Shown: piece after piece, positions 1 through 5,003 of the stretch | Numbering within the stretch: the stretch's first letter is position 1 | How the letters are laid out: each line of letters opens with the position of its first letter | Origin: Campylobacter sp. | GTDB lineage: Bacteria; Campylobacterota; Campylobacteria; Campylobacterales; Campylobacteraceae | Direction of reading: 5' to 3' | Length of the DNA: 5,887 nt | NCBI GenBank assembly: GCA_017940085.1 | Contig: JAGAZK010000063.1 | Span: 1-5,887, forward strand | The notes under the pieces: model-generated | Seen by the model: the letters and a program-made list of their open reading frames with translations, nothing else | Told to the model about the DNA's origin: nothing | Database searches by the model: none | Translations under genes and position numbers: made by a program

Positions 1-729
1 CCATAGTTCAGCGAGTTTTAAATATTTCATAAAAACATAAAAAGAATGATTTAAACACATTACAAATCCAATTTTTCCATCAAGAAAACCTTTTTTGATA
101 AAAAACATTTTAAAAAATCCAAAAAAGGCATGTGAAAACGCTGAAAAAAGATTTGTTTTTTTGCCTTTTAAAAATGCGTTTTTAGCCCAAAGATCCGAAT
201 ATAAATTTGTTTTATTAAGCCATTCATTCCAATTTTTATAAGTGTGATGTTCTAAATATCCATTTAAAGATAATGTTGGCAAATCCGAAGTGAGTTTTTC
301 ATGCACAAGATTTTCAAATTTGGCTTTGTTTTTTGGAAATAGCCTGATAACTTCGTCTTTTTGCAAAATACCGTGATTAAGCTTGTGTCCAAATGCGTGA
401 TTTTGTCTTTGAAATTTGTAAATAGCACTTTTGTCTGATTTGATAGCATCTAAAATACTCTTAGCAAGGTCATCAGTAATGATTTCGTCGCTATCAAGAT
501 GCAAAAGCCATTTAGCATTTGCCTTTTCATTGGCAAAATTTCTTTGATTGGCAAAATTATCAAATTTGCGTTTTATTACTCTTGCACCCAAATTTTCAGC
601 AATTTTGGCAGTATCGTCATCGCTAAAATCATCTATTAGCAAAATTTGATTTGAGACTTTTTTTGCACTTTGAATACATTTTTCGATATTCCCAGCTTCG
701 TTTTTAGCGATAATTACAACCTCTAGCAA
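1..729 (-). CDS. Family 2 glycosyltransferase, WaaE/KdtX-like (LPS/LOS core), 3' end outside window
   Basis: This reads as one open frame of 243 codons that leaves the window without a stop. The N-terminus (LEVVIIAKNEAGNIEKCIQS) is the GT-A nucleotide-sugar binding strand typical of family 2 glycosyltransferases. It is followed by LLIDDFSDDDT at residues 30-40 and a DxD-type metal/sugar-nucleotide motif, HLDSDE, at 77-82. The later part (about 200-243: FFGFFKMFF, KKGFLDGKIGF, FMKYLKLAELW) matches the aromatic, basic, membrane-associating tail of the WaaE/KdtX group. These enzymes usually have about 250-260 residues, so only a short C-terminal piece should be missing. The expected role is transfer of a sugar to lipopolysaccharide or lipooligosaccharide core at the inner face of the cytoplasmic membrane; the donor and acceptor cannot be read from sequence. 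The start is TTG at 729-727, chosen because AGGAG lies six bases upstream and the family's N-terminus begins there. The gene is divergent from rplU. The family is confident; the exact substrate is not. Confidence 0.88.
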   Translation of the reverse strand, partial: MLEVVIIAKNEAGNIEKCIQSAKKVSNQILLIDDFSDDDTAKIAENLGARVIKRKFDNFANQRNFANEKANAKWLLHLDSDEIITDDLAKSILDAIKSDKSAIYKFQRQNHAFGHKLNHGILQKDEVIRLFPKNKAKFENLVHEKLTSDLPTLSLNGYLEHHTYKNWNEWLNKTNLYSDLWAKNAFLKGKKTNLFSAFSHAFFGFFKMFFIKKGFLDGKIGFVMCLNHSFYVFMKYLKLAELW

Positions 730-735
730 TTTTAA

Positions 736-740
736 CTCCT
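736..740 (-). promoter_or_regulatory. Ribosome binding site deciding the TTG start of the glycosyltransferase
   Basis: On the minus strand AGGAG occupies 740-736, with a six-base spacer to TTG at 729-727. There is no ATG near the expected N-terminus, so this site is the main support for a TTG start. Confidence 0.8.
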
Positions 741-752
741 TTTAAAAGTGAG

Positions 753-758
753 ATTATA
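753..758 (-). promoter_or_regulatory. -10 box of the glycosyltransferase promoter
   Basis: On the minus strand there is a perfect TATAAT at 758-753, preceded by TTT. No convincing -35 box lies 16-18 bases upstream, which is usual for Campylobacter sigma-70 promoters. Transcription would begin near 746, giving a leader of about 17 bases that just includes the AGGAG ribosome binding site. Inferred from sequence match and position only. Confidence 0.6.
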
Positions 759-773
759 AAATTATTTTGATTT

Positions 774-818
774 AAATTTTATAAATTTGATCAAATAAAG
801 TTTAAATTTATAAAATTT
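774..818. repeat. Perfect 15-bp inverted repeat between the divergent promoters
   Basis: The left arm AAATTTTATAAATTT (774-788) is the exact reverse complement of the right arm AAATTTATAAAATTT (804-818), with a 15-base centre containing GATC. It lies between the two facing -10 boxes. The right arm ends four bases before the rplU -10 hexamer, so it covers that promoter's spacer. It could be a regulator operator, an UP-element-like A/T tract or a chance product of AT richness; the sequence alone does not decide. Confidence 0.6.
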
Positions 819-822
819 TGGA

Positions 823-828
823 TAAAAT
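823..828 (+). promoter_or_regulatory. Candidate -10 box of the rplU-rpmA promoter
   Basis: TAAAAT at 823-828 matches the TATAAT consensus at five of six bases. It follows TTTTGG, resembling an extended -10 element. No clear -35 box is present, as is common in this lineage. Transcription would start near 835, giving a leader of about 118 bases before rplU. A second TTAAAAT at 911-917 is less likely because it would leave a very short leader and discard the paired structure described for 841-931. Confidence 0.5.
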
Positions 829-840
829 CCGCTTTCACAA

Positions 841-931
841 CCAAAAATGGCTTGTAAATTTTTAATTTTACTCGTTTGCAAAACTACTGATTTAGTCCGC
901 GAAGTTTAGATTAAAATGCCTTTTTGGACTA
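841..931 (+). promoter_or_regulatory. Structured 5' leader of rplU with two alternative pairings
   Basis: Two helices can form. In the first, CCAAAAA (841-847) plus GGC (849-851) pairs with GCC (918-920) plus TTTTTGG (921-927), giving ten base pairs with one bulged T at 848. In the second, TAGTCC (893-898) pairs with GGACTA (926-931), giving six base pairs. Both need G926 and G927, so they exclude one another. The first arm lies about six bases from the predicted transcript start and the last arm ends ten bases before the Shine-Dalgarno sequence. Some bacteria regulate rplU through its leader, but whether this one is a control element is inference. Confidence 0.4.
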
Positions 932-940
932 CCAAATTTA

Positions 941-945
941 AAGGA
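941..945 (+). promoter_or_regulatory. Ribosome binding site fixing the rplU start at ATG 953
   Basis: AAGGA at 941-945 is seven bases before ATG 953. It is only four bases before an in-frame TTG at 950, which would add one residue to the protein. Spacing and the conserved MYAI N-terminus of L21 favour ATG. Confidence 0.85.
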
Positions 946-952
946 AAACTTG

Positions 953-1261
953 ATGTATGCTATCATCAAAAATGGCGGCAAGCAATACAAAGTAAGCCAA
1001 GGCCAATACCTAAACTTAGATCATTTTGCTGCCGAGCCAAAAAGTAAAGTCGAAGTTAGCGAAGTTTTAGCTATCAACAACGGCGAATTAAAGGTAGGAG
1101 CACCATTTGTTAAGGGTGCAAAAGTTGTCTTAGAAGTCGTAAATGAAGGTAAAGACAAAAAAGTTGTAATCTTCAAAAAACGAAGACGCAAAGACTCAAA
1201 AGTAAAACGCGGTTTCAGACGCCAATATACACGCGTTAAAGTCGTAAGCATAAACGCCTAA
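953..1261 (+). CDS. rplU: 50S ribosomal protein L21
   Basis: L21 binds 23S rRNA and sits on the solvent side of the 50S subunit. The 102-residue product begins [14 protein letters not shown], the family's canonical opening. It ends with the basic L21 signature [20 protein letters not shown] (residues 73-92) followed by T, the expected C-terminal rRNA-binding block. Length is normal for bacteria. ATG 953 is preferred to the in-frame TTG at 950 because of the AAGGA spacing. rpmA follows after ten bases, and the rpmA Shine-Dalgarno sequence starts on the last base of the rplU stop codon, so the two are surely co-transcribed. Arginine codons are mostly CGN (five of seven), unlike the AGA-rich S10 operon downstream. 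The upstream leader may control expression. Confidence 0.98.
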   Translation: MYAIIKNGGKQYKVSQGQYLNLDHFAAEPKSKVEVSEVLAINNGELKVGAPFVKGAKVVLEVVNEGKDKKVVIFKKRRRKDSKVKRGFRRQYTRVKVVSINA

Positions 1262-1271
1262 GGAGTAAAAA

Positions 1272-1529
1272 ATGGCACACAAAAAAGGTCAAGGTTCAAC
1301 CCAAAATAACCGAGATTCTATCGGACGCCGTTTAGGCGTGAAAAAATTCGGCGGCGAATTTGTTAGAGCAGGAAATATCATTATACGCCAAAGAGGCACA
1401 GCAACTCACCCAGGCAATAATGTAGGTATGGGCGTAGATCATACTATTTTTGCTTTGATTGACGGCTTTGTTAAATTCGAACGCAAAGACAAAAACAGAA
1501 AAAAAGTCTCAGTTTATCCTGCGGCTTGA
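1272..1529 (+). CDS. rpmA: 50S ribosomal protein L27
   Basis: L27 lies near the peptidyl-transferase centre, with its N-terminal tail reaching toward the P-site tRNA. The 85-residue product starts [10 protein letters not shown], so the functional tail follows the initiator directly, without the cleavable extension known in many Firmicutes. The family signature [19 protein letters not shown] is at residues 35-53, and the protein ends with a basic [19 protein letters not shown] at 1261-1265 supports the start. A strong intrinsic terminator begins seven bases after the stop. In many bacteria obg/cgtA follows rpmA; here no obg is seen, and the next gene is a tRNA. Confidence 0.98.
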   Translation: MAHKKGQGSTQNNRDSIGRRLGVKKFGGEFVRAGNIIIRQRGTATHPGNNVGMGVDHTIFALIDGFVKFERKDKNRKKVSVYPAA

Positions 1530-1535
1530 TTTTAT

Positions 1536-1574
1536 TTGCCAAAATCGTTTATTTCGGTTTTGGCAATTATTTTA
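1536..1574 (+). terminator. Intrinsic terminator of rplU-rpmA
   Basis: TTGCCAAAA (1536-1544) pairs perfectly with TTTTGGCAA (1558-1566). The stem continues inward with T-G, C-G and G-C pairs (1545-1547 with 1555-1557), giving 12 pairs around a seven-base TTTATTT loop. A T-rich tract (TTATTTTAT) follows directly. There is no A-rich tract on the 5' side, so it should act only on the plus strand. Confidence 0.9.
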
Positions 1575-1647
1575 TCCAAACCCACAATAATATTTAATCA
1601 TTTGCTAAATTTTGTTTGATTGTTAGGTTAAATTTGGTTGGTTTGGC

Positions 1648-1710
1648 AAAATTAATAAATTTAGCACACAAATTTGCTTACAAGCGGGTTTTGCAAATTT
1701 ATTAAATTTT
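1648..1710. repeat. Imperfect AT-rich inverted repeat just upstream of tRNA-Ser
   Basis: AAAATTAATAAATTT (1648-1662) is complementary to AAATTTATTAAATTTT (1695-1710) except for one bulged A at 1704. Two further G-C pairs are possible, 1664-1665 with 1693-1694. The right arm can instead pair with AAATTTGC at 1670-1677. It ends eight bases before the tRNA and probably overlaps that gene's promoter, which I could not place with confidence. Chance pairing is possible in DNA this AT-rich. Confidence 0.4.
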
Positions 1711-1718
1711 AAATTATT

Positions 1719-1806
1719 GGGCAGATGTCCGAGCGGTTGAAGGAGCACGCCTGGAACGCGTGTAAAGTGCAAGCTTTCGAGGGTTCGAATCCCTCTCTGT
1801 CCGCCA
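1719..1806 (+). tRNA. tRNA-Ser, anticodon GGA
   Basis: This is a full class II cloverleaf of 88 bases including an encoded CCA (1804-1806). The acceptor stem GGGCAGA (1719-1725) pairs with TCTGTCC (1796-1802) with one G-U pair, and the discriminator is G1803. The anticodon stem is CACGC/GCGTG (1746-1750 with 1758-1762), and the loop CTGGAAC places GGA at 1753-1755, reading UCC and, by wobble, UCU. A long variable arm (1763-1778, stem AAAG/CTTT) is characteristic of serine tRNAs. The T arm is GAGGG-TTCGAAT-CCCTC (1779-1795). It stands alone between the rpmA terminator and the gene-free region before rpsJ. Confidence 0.97.
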
Positions 1807-1868
1807 TAAATGTGATTTGCTAAACATTACCAAATTTAATTTTAATTCCCCAGCTTTGAACGGATTAA

Positions 1869-1934
1869 ATTAAAAAATCTCGCTATTTCGGCGGTTACAG
1901 ACTCAGCCCCCTTGAAACAGCGAGATTTTTTAAT
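1869..1934 (+). terminator. Perfect 16-bp stem with GC-richer 34-base loop; probable tRNA-Ser terminator or small RNA
   Basis: ATTAAAAAATCTCGCT (1869-1884) is the exact reverse complement of AGCGAGATTTTTTAAT (1919-1934). The six-T run in the right arm and the matching A run in the left arm make it a possible intrinsic terminator on either strand. It is the first such signal after tRNA-Ser, 63 bases beyond the CCA end. The loop (1885-1918) is markedly richer in GC than its surroundings and may pair further: TTTC 1886-1889 with GAAA 1914-1917, and GG 1893-1894 with CC 1910-1911. A 34-base loop is long for a simple terminator, so a structured small RNA or a repeated palindromic element is an alternative. 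Confidence 0.55.
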
Positions 1935-2106
1935 ATACTACGCCTATTCTGTCTTGAATATTTTTGATAAATACAGTGAAATTTAATCAAATTTAGTCGT
2001 TTTTGCAGGATAAATTTGAACTAAATTTGATTAAATTTGCAAACAATTTCTAATAAATTTAATTAATTTTTAGGCTTAATGGTCAAATTTAAAACTCAAC
2101 TAATTC

Positions 2107-2137
2107 AAATTTATTTAAATTTATTCAAAAATTTATT
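2107..2137. repeat. Three phased AAATTTATT direct repeats
   Basis: AAATTTATT occurs at 2107-2115, 2117-2125 and 2129-2137, with start-to-start distances of 10 and 12 bases, close to one helical turn. A-tracts in helical phase are known to bend DNA. The group lies about 70-100 bases upstream of the S10 promoter -35 box. The third copy is also part of the left arm of the adjacent inverted repeat. Confidence 0.6.
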
Positions 2138-2187
2138 GATTTTTATTTTGTTATTCCTTTGATTAAGGAAACAAATCAATAAATTTT
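2128..2187. repeat. 15-bp inverted repeat with inner hairpin, upstream of the S10 promoter
   Basis: AAAATTTATTGATTT (2128-2142) is the exact reverse complement of AAATCAATAAATTTT (2173-2187). Inside it, TTCCTT (2154-2159) pairs with AAGGAA (2165-2170) around the loop TGATT. The two helices can stack into one long imperfect stem. The right arm ends 20 bases before the -35 box, a position suited to an operator or to a barrier against transcription from the left, but no function can be read directly. Confidence 0.55.
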
Positions 2188-2207
2188 AAAAAATTTGTAT
2201 TAAATTC

Positions 2208-2237
2208 TTGCTATTTTAGTGCAGTTTTTTGTATAAT
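2208..2237 (+). promoter_or_regulatory. S10 operon promoter
   Basis: A perfect TATAAT at 2232-2237 is preceded by TTTTTTG, the T-run typical of Campylobacter sigma-70 promoters. A -35-like TTGCTA (2208-2213, four of six consensus bases) lies 18 bases upstream. The stretch 2181-2206 is almost pure A/T and could act as an UP element. Transcription should start near 2244, giving a leader of about 134 bases. It is the only strong promoter seen for the eight ribosomal genes that follow. Confidence 0.8.
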
Positions 2238-2254
2238 TCGTGTCTTTTGATGAG

Positions 2255-2355
2255 AAAAAGCCAAAAATGCCAGTTTTTGGGCTTTTGCTTTAATGCTCAA
2301 ATTTCAAACGAGCCTCTTTTAGTTGATTTATATCAAAAGGTCGCATGTTGGCGAC
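2255..2355 (+). promoter_or_regulatory. Structured 5' leader of the S10 operon
   Basis: Three hairpins follow one another. The first pairs AAAAGCCAAAAA (2256-2267) with TTTTTGGGCTTTT (2274-2286), 12 pairs with one bulged G around TGCCAG. The second pairs TTGAT (2323-2327) with ATCAA (2332-2336). The third pairs GTCGC (2340-2344) with GCGAC (2351-2355) around ATGTTG. In Escherichia coli and relatives the S10 leader is the target of feedback by L4, which is encoded third in this operon. Whether L4 acts here is inference. The first hairpin lacks a separate T tract, so it is not a standard terminator. Confidence 0.45.
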
Positions 2356-2366
2356 AAGTTATTTTA

Positions 2367-2371
2367 AAGGA
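2367..2371 (+). promoter_or_regulatory. Ribosome binding site fixing the rpsJ start at ATG 2378
   Basis: AAGGA at 2367-2371 is six bases before ATG 2378. An in-frame ATG at 2345 lies in a hairpin loop four bases after AAAAGG (2335-2340), but it would add 11 residues absent from the family, so 2378 is preferred. Confidence 0.88.
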
Positions 2372-2377
2372 AAAACA

Positions 2378-2689
2378 ATGGAAAGAATTAGGCTTAAGCT
2401 CAAAGCTTATGACCACAGAGTTCTTGATCGCACAGTTACGGCTATTGTTGAAGCCGTCAAAAGAACAGGTGCAGATGTCAGGGGTCCGATCCCTATGCCT
2501 ACAAAGATCAAACGCTACACAGTACTTAGATCTCCGCATATAAACAAAGATTCTCGCGAACAATTTGAAATGAGAATTCACGCTCGTATGCTTGATATTG
2601 TAGCTGCTACTCCAGACACTGTTGATAGTTTGACTAAACTTGATTTGGCTCCAGAAGTCAATGTAGAAGTTCGTGCTATGGGTAAGTAA
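2378..2689 (+). CDS. rpsJ: 30S ribosomal protein S10 (also NusE)
   Basis: S10 is a late-assembling protein of the 30S head. As NusE it also joins the Nus antitermination complex with NusB on RNA polymerase. The 103-residue product opens [17 protein letters not shown] and carries the family signature [12 protein letters not shown] at residues 31-42. The extended loop that penetrates 16S rRNA follows ([14 protein letters not shown], 51-64). Length is normal. It is the first gene of the operon, preceded by a dedicated promoter and structured leader. The start at 2378 is chosen from the AAGGA site and the conserved N-terminus. rplC starts nine bases after the stop. Confidence 0.98.
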   Translation: MERIRLKLKAYDHRVLDRTVTAIVEAVKRTGADVRGPIPMPTKIKRYTVLRSPHINKDSREQFEMRIHARMLDIVAATPDTVDSLTKLDLAPEVNVEVRAMGK

Positions 2690-2698
2690 GGGGAATAA

Positions 2699-3277
2699 AT
2701 GGAATATATAGTAGAAAAAATTGGCATGAGTAGAACTATAAATAAGCCAAGTATTGCTGTTACTTTGCTAAGACTTATCCCTACTAAAGTTTGCGAACTT
2801 GGTCAAGATGGTAGCGCTATTGTGGCATATAGTCATACAAAAGTTGCGAACAAAACTATAAAAGGTCAGCAAAAAAAATACAATTTAAGTGGTGAGTTTA
2901 ATAAATTTGCTACTTTAAAAGTCGCAAATACAGAAATCGGAGATTTGGATTTAAATCCATTAAATGAAGCTAAAGTATTAAAAGTAAGCTTTAATACAAA
3001 AGGTCGTGGTTTTCAAGGTGTTATAAAAAGACATGGATTTTCAGGTGGTCCAGCAGCTCATGGTTCTAGATTTCACAGAAGACCAGGTTCTATTGGAAAC
3101 TGCGAATGGCCAGGACGCGTTCAACCAGGTAGAAAAATGGCAGGACATTACGGAGATAAAAAAGTAACCGTTAAAAATGAAGTTGTTAGTTTTGATTCAA
3201 GTAATGGAATTTTAGTGTTAAAAGGCTCTGTTCCTGGATTTAATGGTGCTATGGGTAGAGTAAGGATAGTAAAATGA
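2699..3277 (+). CDS. rplC: 50S ribosomal protein L3
   Basis: L3 is an early assembly protein of the 50S subunit whose central extension reaches the peptidyl-transferase centre. The 192-residue product is somewhat shorter than the 209-residue Escherichia coli protein. It carries the L3 signature around [18 protein letters not shown] (97-114) and the long loop [20 protein letters not shown] (121-140). At residue 136 there is Glu where the Escherichia coli protein has Gln150, the residue methylated by PrmB, so that modification cannot occur at this site. To my knowledge Helicobacter L3 also has Glu there. AAGGGGA (2688-2694) precedes the ATG. The stop overlaps the rplD start by four bases (ATGA), suggesting translational coupling. 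Nine of eleven Arg codons are AGA or AGG. Confidence 0.98.
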   Translation: MEYIVEKIGMSRTINKPSIAVTLLRLIPTKVCELGQDGSAIVAYSHTKVANKTIKGQQKKYNLSGEFNKFATLKVANTEIGDLDLNPLNEAKVLKVSFNTKGRGFQGVIKRHGFSGGPAAHGSRFHRRPGSIGNCEWPGRVQPGRKMAGHYGDKKVTVKNEVVSFDSSNGILVLKGSVPGFNGAMGRVRIVK

Positions 3278-3888
3278 GCAAATTGGTTGTATTAAATGAA
3301 AAGCTTGAAAAAGGCGATAATATTGACTTTCCTGATAAATTTAGTGAAGTTAATCCGCACAATTTATATCTATATGTAAAAAGCTATTTAGCTGGTATTA
3401 GATCAAATACAGCTCACACAAAAGGTAGATCTGAGGTGAGCGGTGGTGGCAAAAAACCTTGGAGACAAAAAGGTAGAGGCGGTGCAAGGGCAGGTTCAAC
3501 TAGAACAAATGTTTGGGTTGGTGGTGCTGTTGCATTTGGTCCAAAAAGCGACCGCAATTATTATCAAAAAATCAATAAAAAACAAAAAAGATTAGCTTTA
3601 GAATGTGCTTTGTCGCAAAAAGCTCAAGAAAATAAATTGATTGTTGTTGATAGTATAAATGTAGATAGCGGAAAAACAAAAGATGCTAATGAAATTATCA
3701 AAAAACTTGGTGTTCGCGATGCTTTAATCATCAAAAATGAACTTAATTCAAAAACACTTTTGGCATTTAGAAATTTAGCAAATTGTTATGTAATAGATGC
3801 AAGTGAAGTCAATGCTTATTTAGTTGCGGTTTATAGCTCAGTTATAGCTGAAAAACAAGCATTGCAAACAATAATCAAAGAGGGCTAA
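3274..3888 (+). CDS. rplD: 50S ribosomal protein L4
   Basis: L4 binds domain I of 23S rRNA and sends a loop into the peptide exit tunnel beside L22. The 204-residue product has the conserved tunnel-loop sequence [19 protein letters not shown] at residues 57-75, the region where macrolide-resistance changes occur in many bacteria; nothing in it looks like an insertion or deletion. The C-terminal globular part includes VNKK-like NKKQKR (101-106) and ends IIKEG. In gammaproteobacteria L4 also represses its own operon through the S10 leader; that role is unproved here. AAGGA (3262-3266) lies inside rplC, seven bases before the ATG. rplW begins one base after the stop. Confidence 0.98.
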   Translation: MSKLVVLNEKLEKGDNIDFPDKFSEVNPHNLYLYVKSYLAGIRSNTAHTKGRSEVSGGGKKPWRQKGRGGARAGSTRTNVWVGGAVAFGPKSDRNYYQKINKKQKRLALECALSQKAQENKLIVVDSINVDSGKTKDANEIIKKLGVRDALIIKNELNSKTLLAFRNLANCYVIDASEVNAYLVAVYSSVIAEKQALQTIIKEG

Positions 3889-3889
3889 A

Positions 3890-4171
3890 ATGGCAGATAT
3901 AACAGACATCAAAACTATACTTTATACTGAAAAAACTCTTAGCCTTCAAGAACAAGGCGTTGTAGTTATTCAAACATCACCAAGAATGACTAAAAATAGT
4001 TTAAAAGAAGTGTTGAGAGAATATTTTGGAATTACTCCGCTTAAAATAAATTCTCTTAGAATTGACGGAAAAGTTAAGCGTTTTAGAGGCAGAGTTGGCG
4101 TTAGAGATGATTTTAAGAAATTTTATGTCAAATTGCCTGAAGGCGTAAGCTTAGCAAATATGGAGGCGTAA
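3890..4171 (+). CDS. rplW: 50S ribosomal protein L23
   Basis: L23 lies at the mouth of the exit tunnel and is the docking point for trigger factor and the signal recognition particle. The 93-residue product has the family's early TEK motif (YTEKT, 12-16) and the [20 protein letters not shown] segment (61-80), an rRNA-binding extension followed by the last strand. Length is normal for bacteria. A purine-rich AAAGAGG (3877-3883) overlaps the end of rplD, and rplB follows after one base, placing it firmly within the operon. Confidence 0.97.
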   Translation: MADITDIKTILYTEKTLSLQEQGVVVIQTSPRMTKNSLKEVLREYFGITPLKINSLRIDGKVKRFRGRVGVRDDFKKFYVKLPEGVSLANMEA

Positions 4172-4172
4172 G

Positions 4173-5003
4173 ATGGCAATAAAATCATATAAACCATACA
4201 CCCCAAGTAGAAGATTTATGACAGGGCTATCGAGTGCCGAAATTACTGCTAAACCAAGTGTTCGTAGCTTACTTGTCAAAATCCCAGCTACTTCTGGTAG
4301 AAATCATGATGGTAGAATTACAAGTCGCCACAAAGAAGCAGGTGCTAAAAAACTTTATAGAATTATAGATTTTAAAAGAAGAAAATTTGATATTCCAGCT
4401 AAAGTTGAAGCTATAGAATATGACCCAAACAGAAACTGCAATATTGCACTTTTGTCTTATGTTGATGGTGAAAAAAGATATATTATTCACCCAAGTGGAT
4501 TAAAAGTAGGCGATATGGTTAGTTCAGCAGAAGCTGGGCTTGATATTAAACCAGGCAATGCTATGAAACTAAAAAATATTCCTATTGGAACTATAGTTCA
4601 TAATATTGAATTAAAACCTGGCAAAGGTGCTCAAATAGCAAGAAGTGCTGGTGGCTATGCTCAACTTATGGGTAAAGAAGAAAAATACGCCATTTTAAGA
4701 CTTCCAAGTGGCGAAATGAGACAAATTTTAGCTGAGTGTATGGCTACAATCGGTGTTGTTGATAATGAAGATTGGGCTAATATTACAATAGGTAAAGCTG
4801 GTCGCACTAGATATATGGGAATTCGCCCACAAACTAGAGGTTCTGCTATGAACCCTGTTGATCACCCACACGGCGGTGGTGAAGGTAAGAAAAATTCAGG
4901 TCGCCACCCTGTAACTCCATGGGGCAAACCAACTAAAGGTTTCAAAACTCGTCGCAAAAAAGCAAGTGATAAGCTTATAATTTCAAGAAAGAAAGGAAAA
5001 TAG
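4173..5003 (+). CDS. rplB: 50S ribosomal protein L2
   Basis: L2 is one of the most conserved ribosomal proteins. It is needed for subunit association and for correct folding of the peptidyl-transferase region of 23S rRNA. The 276-residue product has the expected length. It includes [20 protein letters not shown] (42-61), the OB-fold and SH3-like rRNA-binding core in the middle, and the C-terminal [12 protein letters not shown] at 227-238 with the conserved His linked to peptidyl-transferase activity. A basic tail, [18 protein letters not shown], ends the protein. GGAGG (4162-4166) inside the end of rplW is an excellent ribosome binding site six bases before the ATG. rpsS starts immediately after the stop. 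Confidence 0.99.
   Translation: MAIKSYKPYTPSRRFMTGLSSAEITAKPSVRSLLVKIPATSGRNHDGRITSRHKEAGAKKLYRIIDFKRRKFDIPAKVEAIEYDPNRNCNIALLSYVDGEKRYIIHPSGLKVGDMVSSAEAGLDIKPGNAMKLKNIPIGTIVHNIELKPGKGAQIARSAGGYAQLMGKEEKYAILRLPSGEMRQILAECMATIGVVDNEDWANITIGKAGRTRYMGIRPQTRGSAMNPVDHPHGGGEGKKNSGRHPVTPWGKPTKGFKTRRKKASDKLIISRKKGK

Larger units (their letters stand above)
1807..2377. other. Gene-free region between tRNA-Ser and rpsJ
   Basis: These 571 bases contain no open frame with a credible start and ribosome binding site on either strand. From left to right they hold a 16-bp stem-loop (1869-1934), an AAATTT-rich stretch with twelve copies of that hexamer between 1979 and 2196, phased AAATTTATT repeats (2107-2137), a 15-bp inverted repeat (2128-2187), the S10 promoter (2208-2237) and the rpsJ leader (from about 2244). 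Between 1935 and 1978 I see nothing definite. Confidence 0.75.

Noticed and set aside
264..449. Minus-strand open frame of 61 codons
   Set aside because: It lies in another frame within the glycosyltransferase gene, resembles no family, and the overlapping frame has clear glycosyltransferase motifs.
950..952. TTG as the rplU start
   Set aside because: It is only four bases from the AAGGA site and adds one residue to the conserved MYAI opening; ATG 953 fits better.
1576..1646. CCAAACC (1576-1582) and GGTTTGG (1640-1646) as a stem
   Set aside because: Seven pairs closing a 57-base loop, with no position or tail that suggests a function; chance is the simplest explanation.
1869..1934. Possible short peptide across the stem-loop after tRNA-Ser
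   Set aside because: The minus strand reads open across the whole element, but there is no start codon or ribosome binding site, and a stop lies just before it. The plus frame ends at a TGA inside the loop.
2345..2377. Upstream in-frame start for rpsJ at ATG 2345, with AAAAGG four bases before it
   Set aside because: It would add an 11-residue N-terminus not found in S10, its spacing is short, and it lies in a hairpin loop. The AAGGA before ATG 2378 is better.
2250..2543. Open frame starting at ATG 2250 that runs through the S10 leader and into rpsJ in a different frame
   Set aside because: No Shine-Dalgarno sequence, no family resemblance, and most of it lies over rpsJ. The ATG is only about six bases from the predicted transcript start, so a leader peptide is not excluded but not supported.
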